The position numbers were made by a program, and so were the translations under genes. Under the pieces are notes generated by a model that worked only from the letters and a program-made list of their open reading frames with translations, was not told where the DNA came from and ran no database searches. From positions 1-64,000 of the forward strand of contig JBPOJF010000017.1 of assembly GCA_052033915.1 (NCBI GenBank): a DNA stretch of 64,000 nucleotides. The letters are read 5' to 3'. Source of the DNA: CALMZY01 sp052033915 (GTDB lineage Bacteria; Verrucomicrobiota; Kiritimatiellia; CAIQIC01; JAGNIJ01). This document shows positions 26,885 to 34,701 of this stretch, piece by piece; position 1 is the first letter of the stretch; the number at the start of each line of letters is the position of its first letter.

Positions 26885-28009
26885 CTAGTTCGCCTTGTTC
26901 AGCAGAATGAGCCCGACGACTTCCGCGAGCACAATCGGGATCCACACCACGAGGTCGGGATGCCATTGCGGAGTTTTGACCAGCGAGTCGGCAAGAATGA
27001 TGAAGAAGTAAAAGAAGAAGACCACCAGCAGACTGATCGCGATGCCGACGGACGACTCGCGCCGCCGGGAAATGAGTCCCAGCGGAATGCCGAGAATCGC
27101 GAAGGCAAAACAGGACAACGAAAGAGCCATGCGCTCGTGCAGTTCAACCACCATCTTCATCCGCTGTTTCATCAAGTCCTCGTCCCGGATGTCCGGGAAG
27201 GCCCCGCGCACGTCGCGGATGGCATGGATCAACTCCGTGTAGGTCATGTCGGACGTCTTCTTGGTGATCTTGCCGTCGTCCAGAAGAGAGGAAATATCGA
27301 GCCGGACCGGGTAGTGCCGGGCGTTCAGGAAGCGCGATCTCGACGGATCGAGCGGATGGTCCTTGTCCGGCTGATCGATCCGGACATCGTACAGATCCAC
27401 CAGCATGACCTGATGGGTCTTGTCCGCTTTCAGTTCGCCCGCCCGCGCCCGGATGTTCCGGACGACGTTTCCCTTATCGTTCATCTCGTAGACCACGATA
27501 TCTTCGACTTTCCGGCCGTCCCGCTTCGCGATGTAGACCATGAGCCCCGGGAAATCCTTGACGAACCGCCCCTCCTCCAGAAGGTTGACCGGCTCTTCCA
27601 TGCCCACTTTCACCAGCACCTTCCGCTGCGCGAAATGACTTTTCGGCGAGAGCGAGTTGTGAAGGTAGAAACAGAAGATGGACAACAGGATGGACAGCAG
27701 AATGATCGGCGACACGATCTGCCACATGCTCAGGCCGCACGCCTTCATCGCCGTAATTTCGCCGTCAAACGACATCCGGCCGAACTGGAGCAGGATCGTC
27801 GTGATGACACTGATCGGGATGGAGAAGGTCAGGATGAACGGGATATTGTACGCGAACACCTGGATGATGAACCAGCCCGAGACGCCGCGCGCCAGCAGGT
27901 CGATCGCCTTCACCACGGCCCCCACGCACATGATGAACGTGAAGATCATCACGGTCATGATAAACGTGGCAAGAAAATCGAACGCGATATATTTGTTGAG
28001 AACTCGCAA
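26885..28009 (-). CDS. LptF/LptG-family LPS-export permease
   Basis: The 374-residue protein has the YjgP/YjgQ layout: three membrane helices at the N-terminus (MRVLNKYIAFDFLATFIM, with LPIGVITTILLQFGR-like FSIPISVITTILLQFGRMSFD), a periplasmic beta-jellyroll of about 170 residues, then three C-terminal helices (SLSCFAFAILGIPLGLISRR). LptF and LptG form the membrane part of LptB2FG, which extracts LPS from the inner membrane. Which of the two it is cannot be told from one gene; the partner is outside the window. It lies 14 bases downstream of folD and 12 bases upstream of arnD. Confidence 0.92.
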   Translation of the reverse strand: MRVLNKYIAFDFLATFIMTVMIFTFIMCVGAVVKAIDLLARGVSGWFIIQVFAYNIPFILTFSIPISVITTILLQFGRMSFDGEITAMKACGLSMWQIVSPIILLSILLSIFCFYLHNSLSPKSHFAQRKVLVKVGMEEPVNLLEEGRFVKDFPGLMVYIAKRDGRKVEDIVVYEMNDKGNVVRNIRARAGELKADKTHQVMLVDLYDVRIDQPDKDHPLDPSRSRFLNARHYPVRLDISSLLDDGKITKKTSDMTYTELIHAIRDVRGAFPDIRDEDLMKQRMKMVVELHERMALSLSCFAFAILGIPLGLISRRRESSVGIAISLLVVFFFYFFIILADSLVKTPQWHPDLVVWIPIVLAEVVGLILLNKAN

Positions 28010-28023
28010 TGGCGGATCCTGTC

Positions 28024-28908
28024 CTATTTGTGCAGGCTGTTCTTCGCGGCCTCAACGGTGTTGTACAACAACAGGGTGATCGTCATCGGCCCCACCCCGC
28101 CGGGCACCGGCGTAATCGCGGACGCCTTTTGCAGCATGGCTTCGAAATCAACGTCGCCGACCAATCGGTACCCCTTGGCGGTCGAGGGATCCTCCACGCG
28201 GTTCACGCCCACATCGATCACCACCGCGCCCTCGCGGATCATGTCGGCGGTGACGGTCCGCGGATGACCCGCCGCCGCCACCACGATGTCGGCCTGCCGG
28301 GTGAACGAACCGATGTCCCGGGTGCCGGTATGGCATATCGTCACCGTCGCGTTGCCCAGTTCGCTCTTCCGGGAAAGCAGGTTGGCCAGCGGCCTGCCCA
28401 CGATATGGCTTCGGCCGACGATCACCACGTGCGCGCCGGCCACGCGGATTCCCGAACGTTTCAGGATATGGAGAACCCCGTGCGGCGTGCACGGCAGAAA
28501 CGTCGGAAGCCCCAGCATCATCCGGCCCACGCTGACCGGATGAAATCCGTCCACGTCCTTGTCGGGCCGGATCGCGGCGATCACGTCCTGTTCAATCGAC
28601 GTGTCGGGCAACGGCAATTGCACAAGCACGCCGTGGATCCGGTCATCCGCGTTGAAGGACTGCACAGCGGCCAGGATATCGGCCCGGCCGGCGGCGGCGG
28701 GAAGACATATCTCGGCGGAGTAAATCCCCATTTCCTCACAGGCCCGCTTCTTCCCGGCGACATACGAGCGCGAGGCCGGATTGTCGCCGACCAGCAGGAC
28801 GCCGAGTCCGGGGGTCACCCCCCGCGACTTCAGGACCTCGACTTCCGACGCCAGTTCCGCCCTCAATTCCCGGGCAATGGCTTTACCGTCCAGAATACGT
28901 GCTGTCAT
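28024..28908 (-). CDS. folD: Bifunctional methylene-THF dehydrogenase / methenyl-THF cyclohydrolase
   Basis: The 294-residue enzyme has the FolD motifs: Y49-VAG-K53 (catalytic Lys) in SRSYVAGKKRACEEMGI, GVLVQLPLP, KDVDGFHPVSVGRM, the Rossmann VVIVGRSHIVGRPLANLL and the C-terminal PVPGGVGPMTITLLL. It makes 10-formyl-THF from methylene-THF. That product is the formyl donor of ArnA, and folD is first in an operon ending with arnD; the link may be chance since folD is housekeeping. Confidence 0.97.
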   Translation of the reverse strand: MTARILDGKAIARELRAELASEVEVLKSRGVTPGLGVLLVGDNPASRSYVAGKKRACEEMGIYSAEICLPAAAGRADILAAVQSFNADDRIHGVLVQLPLPDTSIEQDVIAAIRPDKDVDGFHPVSVGRMMLGLPTFLPCTPHGVLHILKRSGIRVAGAHVVIVGRSHIVGRPLANLLSRKSELGNATVTICHTGTRDIGSFTRQADIVVAAAGHPRTVTADMIREGAVVIDVGVNRVEDPSTAKGYRLVGDVDFEAMLQKASAITPVPGGVGPMTITLLLYNTVEAAKNSLHK

Positions 28909-28991
28909 GAAAGGATTCTTTCCTCATTCAGAAGAACGGAGTGCACTCTACAGGCTGTTTCCGAGAAGCTCAAGACACCTTCGTGAACAGT

Positions 28992-29720
28992 CTAGCCCAG
29001 TCCCGCCCGCAACGCACCGGGCCGGTGGGTCGCCAGGTAATCGACATTCAGCGAGCGCATGCGCTTCGCCTGCTCCACATCGTCCACGGTCCATACGAAG
29101 ACTTCCAGCCCCGCCTCATGGATCGCCGCCACGAGATCCCCGGTGATCGCATCGCAGAATCCCAGGCCGACACCGTCCAGGCCCGCGCCGCGCACCGCGG
29201 CCGCCATCTCGCCGGTCTCCGGCCGCCACGCGCCGGCCTCGTCTTTCAGCAACTCCAGGTTCCAAAGCGCCTTATGATCCGGGAACTGCTGTTTGGCCAG
29301 CGCCATCGTATCCAGAGAGAATCCGACAAACAACGACTGCTCGTGAAGAAGAGGAACCGCCTCCGCCACGGCCGGCAGAATGTCCGGGCCGCACTTGATC
29401 TCGATGAACGCGAGCATATCCTCGGGCAGCAGACGGAGAACGTCGCCGAGTTCGGGGATCGCTTCGCGACCCCACCGGGGCCCCTTCCAGCCGCCGGCGT
29501 CCAGCAGCCGCAATTCATCCATGGACATATCGCGCACCCACGCCCTCATTCCGGTCGTTCTCAACGTGCTGTCATCGTGAATCACCGCCGCTTTCCCGTC
29601 CCGCGTCCGATGGATATCGAACTCCACGCCGTCGGATTTTTGATCGATGGCCAGGCGCATGGCGGCCAGGGTGTTCTCGGGCGCTTCGAACGACGCGCCG
29701 CGATGTGCAATGATTTTCAT
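28992..29720 (-). CDS. Glycerophosphodiester phosphodiesterase
   Basis: The 242-residue TIM-barrel enzyme hydrolyses glycerophosphodiesters to glycerol 3-phosphate and an alcohol. Motifs: HRGASFEAPENT at 6-17, metal ligands Glu33 and Asp35 in VEFDIHRTRDG and the catalytic His48 in VIHDD, then FIEIK and VFVWTVDD. There is no signal peptide, so it is cytosolic (UgpQ-like). ATG 29720 starts 2 bases beyond the stop of the DUF4139 gene, implying one operon. Confidence 0.93.
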   Translation of the reverse strand: MKIIAHRGASFEAPENTLAAMRLAIDQKSDGVEFDIHRTRDGKAAVIHDDSTLRTTGMRAWVRDMSMDELRLLDAGGWKGPRWGREAIPELGDVLRLLPEDMLAFIEIKCGPDILPAVAEAVPLLHEQSLFVGFSLDTMALAKQQFPDHKALWNLELLKDEAGAWRPETGEMAAAVRGAGLDGVGLGFCDAITGDLVAAIHEAGLEVFVWTVDDVEQAKRMRSLNVDYLATHRPGALRAGLG

Positions 29721-29722
29721 GT

Positions 29723-31006
29723 TCACGACTCCGGCTGCCGGATGCGCAACTTGTACTCGATGATCTCCTCCATCCTCGCCCGGATCTCCACGTTGAACCG
29801 CAGGCGGTGGCCGGACTCCGTAAACGGCCTGGTCGCATTGATCACGTCCCACTCGAGAATCACGGGCGGCTTTTCGTCGATCTCGCAGGGGATATCCGTT
29901 TCCCGATGATTCCGGACAACGACGAGGAAAGTCCTCTCGAAGTACCCCGCCACGGGGTCAGAAGCCTTCCCCGCGATACGCAGTCCGCGAACATCCTCCG
30001 CCAGGCCCAGGTCGATCTGGATGGTCCCGTTGACGGGGGTTCTCTCGAAATAGGCCTGCTGCAGAAGCCGGCCGCGAAGGCTTCCGAGGTAAATCTGCAC
30101 ACGGCCCGGCGGCAGGGCGACACCCATCCGGTTCGCGGAAATATTCCGGAAAACGATCCTCTTCCGCAACGGGGCGTCCCTGTCCTCCGAGGCGGGGGCA
30201 AACTCCTCGGCCGTCAGGGTGTACAGGCGCGTGGCCGGGGTGCGCGCCGTCCGGATGAGCGCGACATCGGTCTCGGCGCAGGCCTTCAGGTCCACCTTGC
30301 GGGGGACCCGGTAATCAAACTCCGGCTTCCGCTCCTTCGGCTGTTTCCGCCACAAATCGGCCAGCGGACTTTCCTCATCGAGGCTGAGAAACCCCGGCCC
30401 GTTCGCAAAATCCGGCTTGTCGTGCGACGCCCCGCCGGCCAGCCGGACATCCGCGTTCGCAAAAGACCGCGACGTCCTGTTCTCGATGCGGACAAGGCCG
30501 GACAGGTCCACCGAGAGGGGCTCCCTGTCGTCCTCCGGGTCGCCGCGCACAACCACCTGATAGGAGGCCGACCAGTCGAACCCCGTCATCACGTAGAACA
30601 CATCGACTCCCCTTCCCGTCCAGTCCGTCAGGGACCGGACGAGGCAAACCACGGGACCGGGCGGATCGCGCCCCTCGGAATCATCGGCAAATCCCTTCCC
30701 GGCGCTCCATCGGACAACGGCCCCCTGCCTCGCGGCCACGGGCCGTTGGCGGCGGCACTCCAGCACTTCGATCGGCGCGCGCCACGAATGCAGGACCAGC
30801 GTGGAGAGATCGGCCTCCGGCGGAATGCCTTCCAGCACGACCTCCTGCTCTCCCGCACTCAACGTGAGGGACCTAAGCTCGCGGACGCAAGCCCATCCGT
30901 GGCCGATCGTCAGCGATGTGCCGCGGATGGAGGATTCGGCGGATCGTTCCGCGTATCCCGCGGAACATGCCAGGAAGCACAGGACAAGGGGCGCAACCTT
31001 GATCAT
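29723..31006 (-). CDS. Secreted DUF4139-family protein (second of a tandem pair)
   Basis: About 427 residues from ATG 31006, beginning with a signal peptide (MIKVAPLVLCFLACSAGYA). The body is beta-rich: a start resembling DUF4140 (WACVRELRSLTLSAGEQEVVLEGIP) followed by the DUF4139-like half (YYVMTGFDWSASYQVVV-type strand, RIENRTSRSFANADVRLAGG, RLYTLTAEEF, ALPPGRVQIYL, FERTFLVVVRNHRETDI). The family includes MuiA-like proteins of unknown biochemical role in the envelope. Seven bases separate it from the preceding, similar gene, which points to a tandem duplication followed by strong divergence. Confidence 0.75.
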   Translation of the reverse strand: MIKVAPLVLCFLACSAGYAERSAESSIRGTSLTIGHGWACVRELRSLTLSAGEQEVVLEGIPPEADLSTLVLHSWRAPIEVLECRRQRPVAARQGAVVRWSAGKGFADDSEGRDPPGPVVCLVRSLTDWTGRGVDVFYVMTGFDWSASYQVVVRGDPEDDREPLSVDLSGLVRIENRTSRSFANADVRLAGGASHDKPDFANGPGFLSLDEESPLADLWRKQPKERKPEFDYRVPRKVDLKACAETDVALIRTARTPATRLYTLTAEEFAPASEDRDAPLRKRIVFRNISANRMGVALPPGRVQIYLGSLRGRLLQQAYFERTPVNGTIQIDLGLAEDVRGLRIAGKASDPVAGYFERTFLVVVRNHRETDIPCEIDEKPPVILEWDVINATRPFTESGHRLRFNVEIRARMEEIIEYKLRIRQPES

Positions 31007-31013
31007 GGCGGGC

Positions 31014-32477
31014 CTACCAGCGATATCGCACCGTGTAGTGGACGCTCCGCTTTCCGCCCGGCTTGAGCACGGGACGGAACTCGATCGTCTGCGGCCCCGT
31101 CGCCTTGTAATCCGTGTCGGCCTTGACAATTTCGTACTGATGCCAGCGATAGAGGTGCTCAATCACGCGGACCTCGATCTCCTCCGTCAAATCGTTCTCG
31201 ATCCGGATTTCGAAACTTTCCTCGTACTCGTGAAGCGGGACGACCTCGCTGTAGCCGGTGCGTTCGCGTTCGCCCCGGATACCGCGCGCGGGCCCCAGAA
31301 GGACCGTCGCCGTGCTCCCGGCGGGGACCGCCGGCAGACGGTCCTCGCCGATCAGATCCAGAAAGCCGTCGGCCTTCTGCTGGTACAGGCGGAAGCGTCC
31401 GGGCGGCAGGTCAAGCCCGAGCCCCGAAGCCTTGGTATTGGCGAACTGCAAATGCGTCTCAACGGTTTCGTGGAACTCGATGCCGTAATTCCAGTCATTG
31501 CGCCGGTTGCGCTGGAAGCGGTCGAACCGCACGCCGTCATAGACATAGAACTTCGTCATGGGCACCTTGTCGGCCTCGCAAAGCTGCACGTGGAGCGCAT
31601 CGCCCGGCTCCATCGTCAGCGGACGGGGCAGATCGTACGTGCTCAACGCGCCCGCGCTGGCCACCGCCCTTTCCTCGGCGGGCTCCTCGCTGCCGTAAGG
31701 GAAACGAAGGACCGGCCCCCCTTCGACGAGGTCCGAACGCGCGAAGGCGGAGGCAACGCCCCCCTTCTCCGTCGAGACCAGCCGCACGCGCGCGTTTTCA
31801 AATCGGCCGCCGCTCTCGTTCCAGAGGCTGACGCGCGCCGCGAAGAAGGCATCGCCCGCGCCTTCGCGCAGGATCGCATGATAAGACCCTTCCCATCGCA
31901 TCCCTCCGGCCACAAACGTCAGACGGAGATTCTGCATGGAATCCTGCGCCGCGCTCATCCGGCACGTCAACGTCGGCTCCAGGGTTGCGATCTGATCCGC
32001 GCCCGGAAACACCATATCCGTGATTGATTGCGGGTTGGCAAAGAAGTTCACCGCCCCGTCCTCGCCGCGAAGGGCCACGGCGCCGTTCGCCGAGGAATAC
32101 AGCAACTCTCCCTTGCGGGAAACCGCGCCCGCCACCACTTCAACCGGCTTTCCCAGGAAGCGCTGGATCATTCGATCCACACCGGACAGATCATGCTGGA
32201 ACTGCTGCTCGAACACCTCCACGGAAGCGCCGCCGGCCATAGGCGAGAACATGATCGTCGAGGAATCGATCCGCGCCGGGAATTGACGAAACCGGACCCG
32301 GTTCTCCCCCTGGTCGAGTAGCGCGGACCTCAGTTCGTTGACGAGCGCAAAGCCCGTGTCGTGAATGGCCACGGTGACATTCTTGGGCGGGGACGCGTCG
32401 GTTTCCGCCGCAAAAACGCATTGCCCGAGGGGACACGAAACGGCGCCTGCGACCGCCGCGATCAAATATTTCTTCAT
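31014..32477 (-). CDS. Secreted DUF4139-family protein (first of a tandem pair)
   Basis: About 487 residues from ATG 32477, with AGGAG 6 bases upstream. A signal peptide (MKKYLIAAVAGAVSCPLGQCVFA) precedes a beta-rich body: ALVNELRSALLDQGENRVRFRQFP matches the start of its neighbour, then MRWEGSYHAIL, SLWNESGGRFENARVRLVS, FYVYDGVRF, LDLPPGRFRLYQQ and FEIRIENDLTEEIEVRVIEH. These DUF4139 strand patterns recur in the downstream gene. The function is unknown; the protein is probably periplasmic or surface-exposed. It heads an operon with the second copy and a glycerophosphodiesterase. Confidence 0.78.
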   Translation of the reverse strand: MKKYLIAAVAGAVSCPLGQCVFAAETDASPPKNVTVAIHDTGFALVNELRSALLDQGENRVRFRQFPARIDSSTIMFSPMAGGASVEVFEQQFQHDLSGVDRMIQRFLGKPVEVVAGAVSRKGELLYSSANGAVALRGEDGAVNFFANPQSITDMVFPGADQIATLEPTLTCRMSAAQDSMQNLRLTFVAGGMRWEGSYHAILREGAGDAFFAARVSLWNESGGRFENARVRLVSTEKGGVASAFARSDLVEGGPVLRFPYGSEEPAEERAVASAGALSTYDLPRPLTMEPGDALHVQLCEADKVPMTKFYVYDGVRFDRFQRNRRNDWNYGIEFHETVETHLQFANTKASGLGLDLPPGRFRLYQQKADGFLDLIGEDRLPAVPAGSTATVLLGPARGIRGERERTGYSEVVPLHEYEESFEIRIENDLTEEIEVRVIEHLYRWHQYEIVKADTDYKATGPQTIEFRPVLKPGGKRSVHYTVRYRW

Positions 32478-32642
32478 GGCCGCTCCTGTCTTCAATCAAA
32501 GGCTCTTCGCACCACTATATCAATCCGGGCGTGTTTCTGTCACGCGCCGCGGCGCGCAATCGCATATCGTTCTGGACTATTCTTCCGCCGGCAGGCATCC
32601 TCTCCGTGTCACAGTCGCACGACGGGAGGGGTTACCGAGATC

Positions 32643-34385
32643 ATGACATCCGGCGATGTTTTTTCCCTGGTCTTCACCCTCCTCGGCGGCCTCGCCCTTT
32701 TCATCGTCGGCATGAACCTCACGACGGATGGATTGCGCCAGGCCGCCGGGAGCCGTCTCCGGGCCGTTCTCGGGAGCGCCACCAGGAGCCGGTTCAGCGG
32801 CATCGCCATGGGCACCCTCCTCGGCTCGCTCATCCAGAGCGGGGCCGCCACCCTCATGCTCGCGAGCTTCATCAACGCGGGCCTGATGACCCTCCTCGAA
32901 TCCATCCCGCCGCTCATCGGGGCGAACATCGGGACGACCATCTCAATGCAACTCATCTCGTTCAGAATCGGCGACTACGCCTATGTCGCCATCGCGACGG
33001 GCTTCATCCTGCAGTTCCTGTCGCCCCGCTCCATGTTGCGAAACGTCGGAACGGCCGTGCTCGGATTCGGACTGATCTTCCTCGGCATGAACACCATGAG
33101 CGCCGCGATCTCCCCGCACAGCGAGCTCTTTATCAACGCGCTGGCCAGTTCACAGGGCGGCTCGCTGAAGAACAGGATGATCGCCTTCGGCGTTGGAATT
33201 CTGGCGGCGGCGGCCATCCACAGCGGGCCCGTGATCGGAACCTGTTTCGCCCTCATCCAGGCCGGCGTCTTCCAGGGCCTCGAGCAGGTCTTCCCCATCG
33301 TCCTGGGCGCCCACATCGGCACATGCGTCACCACCTTGCTGGCGAGCATCGGCGCCAACATCGAAGCCCGGCGCTCGGCCTGCTCGCACCTGTTGTTCAA
33401 CGTCATCACCTCCGGCCTCGCCCTCGCCCTGGCACCGGTATTTCTCAAGCTGATTCCCATGACATCGGGCGACCTGCTCCGCCAGACGGCCAACATGCAC
33501 ACCGCGGTCATGCTGTTCGGCGCGCTTCTGATTCTTCCCGTCACCCCCCTGTTCGCCCGGTTCGTCGCGCGGGTCATCCCCTCGAAAAAACCTCTCCCGC
33601 CGCGAAGCTTCCTCGACCCCGGCCTCGTCAAGTACCCGGAAAAAGCGATCTATGCCGCGATCGCCGAACTCCAGCGCGTCACCAAAATCTGCGCGTACAG
33701 TTTCCGGCTGACCATCGACATCCTGTTCCAGGTCCAGCGGCGGCAGGTCCAGGAAGTCAAGCTCAACGAGAACGTCGTGAACGAGATCAAGAAGGCGATG
33801 AAGGATTACCTGAACACCCTGACGCACCGGCACCTGTCGCGGCGGCAGGCCATCATGATCCAGCATCTCAACCGCTGCATGGCCGACATCGAGCGAATCG
33901 GCGACCACATTGACGAAGTCTGCGACATCTCTCTCCGGCGAAGCCGGAGCCGGGAAGCCCGCTTCAACAGGGAAACGCTGGAGCTTCTGTTTTCCCTGTA
34001 CGAATCAGCCCACCGCATCCTGCATCTCGTAATACAATCCCTGAACCCGGAGAACCAGGACTTCCAGGGCATGGCGCAGGCCATCCTCGCGGCACGCGAT
34101 GAGTACGTGGAGAAGAGCATCAACACCAAAGCCGCGTTCACCCAGCACATTGTCAACCACGACTTCCCCCCGATCGTCGGCATCTTCTTCAGCGAGTACA
34201 CCGCCGCGTTCGACCGGATCGTGAAACACGCCAAGACCATCGCCCTCGCCGAGAAACAGCCGTATTTCTGGATCAAGCGCAAGAAACTCGAACGGATGGC
34301 CGGGGAAGCCCAAGGCTACACCCCCCCGCCCCCGACGAACGCCCAGGACTTCCTGGACCGCCTGCACGCGGACGAATACCTGTAG
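32643..34385 (+). CDS. Na+/phosphate cotransporter (NptA/PNaS family) with PhoU-like C-terminal domain
   Basis: The 580-residue protein has two inverted membrane repeats of the Na/Pi-cotransporter family: GGLALFIVGMNLTTDGLRQAAG, the signature LLGSLIQSGAATLMLASFINAG (QSG at 65-67) and, in the second half, AAAIHSGPVIGTCFALIQAG and GAHIGTCVTTLLASIG. Residues about 360-540 form a helical PhoU-like domain (LNRCMADIERIGDHIDEVCD, the metal-binding E-R-x-G-D-H). Members import or balance phosphate in the inner membrane. ATG 32643 is chosen because the upstream open frame is not membrane-like. Confidence 0.93.
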   Translation: MTSGDVFSLVFTLLGGLALFIVGMNLTTDGLRQAAGSRLRAVLGSATRSRFSGIAMGTLLGSLIQSGAATLMLASFINAGLMTLLESIPPLIGANIGTTISMQLISFRIGDYAYVAIATGFILQFLSPRSMLRNVGTAVLGFGLIFLGMNTMSAAISPHSELFINALASSQGGSLKNRMIAFGVGILAAAAIHSGPVIGTCFALIQAGVFQGLEQVFPIVLGAHIGTCVTTLLASIGANIEARRSACSHLLFNVITSGLALALAPVFLKLIPMTSGDLLRQTANMHTAVMLFGALLILPVTPLFARFVARVIPSKKPLPPRSFLDPGLVKYPEKAIYAAIAELQRVTKICAYSFRLTIDILFQVQRRQVQEVKLNENVVNEIKKAMKDYLNTLTHRHLSRRQAIMIQHLNRCMADIERIGDHIDEVCDISLRRSRSREARFNRETLELLFSLYESAHRILHLVIQSLNPENQDFQGMAQAILAARDEYVEKSINTKAAFTQHIVNHDFPPIVGIFFSEYTAAFDRIVKHAKTIALAEKQPYFWIKRKKLERMAGEAQGYTPPPPTNAQDFLDRLHADEYL

Positions 34386-34701
34386 GACGGAACCGGGCCT
34401 TCGTGAAACAGCGCATCACGCTTCCGAGTTGCGTTTACCGTGATCGAGGCAGCGGAGAAGCGGCTGTCGGACTAGTCCGCTTACGGCATGAGCGCCATCG
34501 CACTCATGCAACAAACGCTTCTGAGCAGGCAAGTTGCCCCCGCAACTCTGCCTGCCGGAAGAGCGGGTATTGCGCGAGAGCTCCAATGATCCGGGCTAAC
34601 GCACTTCCCCAAAAACCCTTGCATCGCCCCCATCCCTCCTTCATCCTACATCCACAATCAAACGGGCTATGCTTATGTTCCATTCAATCCAAAGATCGGC
34701 C
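34386..34701. other. 316-bp intergenic region with a hairpin
   Basis: No convincing gene is present; a 100-codon open frame here lacks protein-like composition. A stem-loop at 34525-34555 (GCAGGCAAGTTGC against GCAACTCTGCCTGC, one bulge) has no U-tract. The base composition from about 34600 is less GC-rich, as in a promoter region for the gene at 34702, but no clear -35/-10 pair could be chosen. Confidence 0.5.

Noticed and set aside
25787..28267. 826-codon open frame on the + strand across arnD and the LptF/LptG gene
   Set aside because: Composition (very high Arg, His, Asp) is that of an antisense shadow; both genes beneath it have clear motifs on the minus strand.
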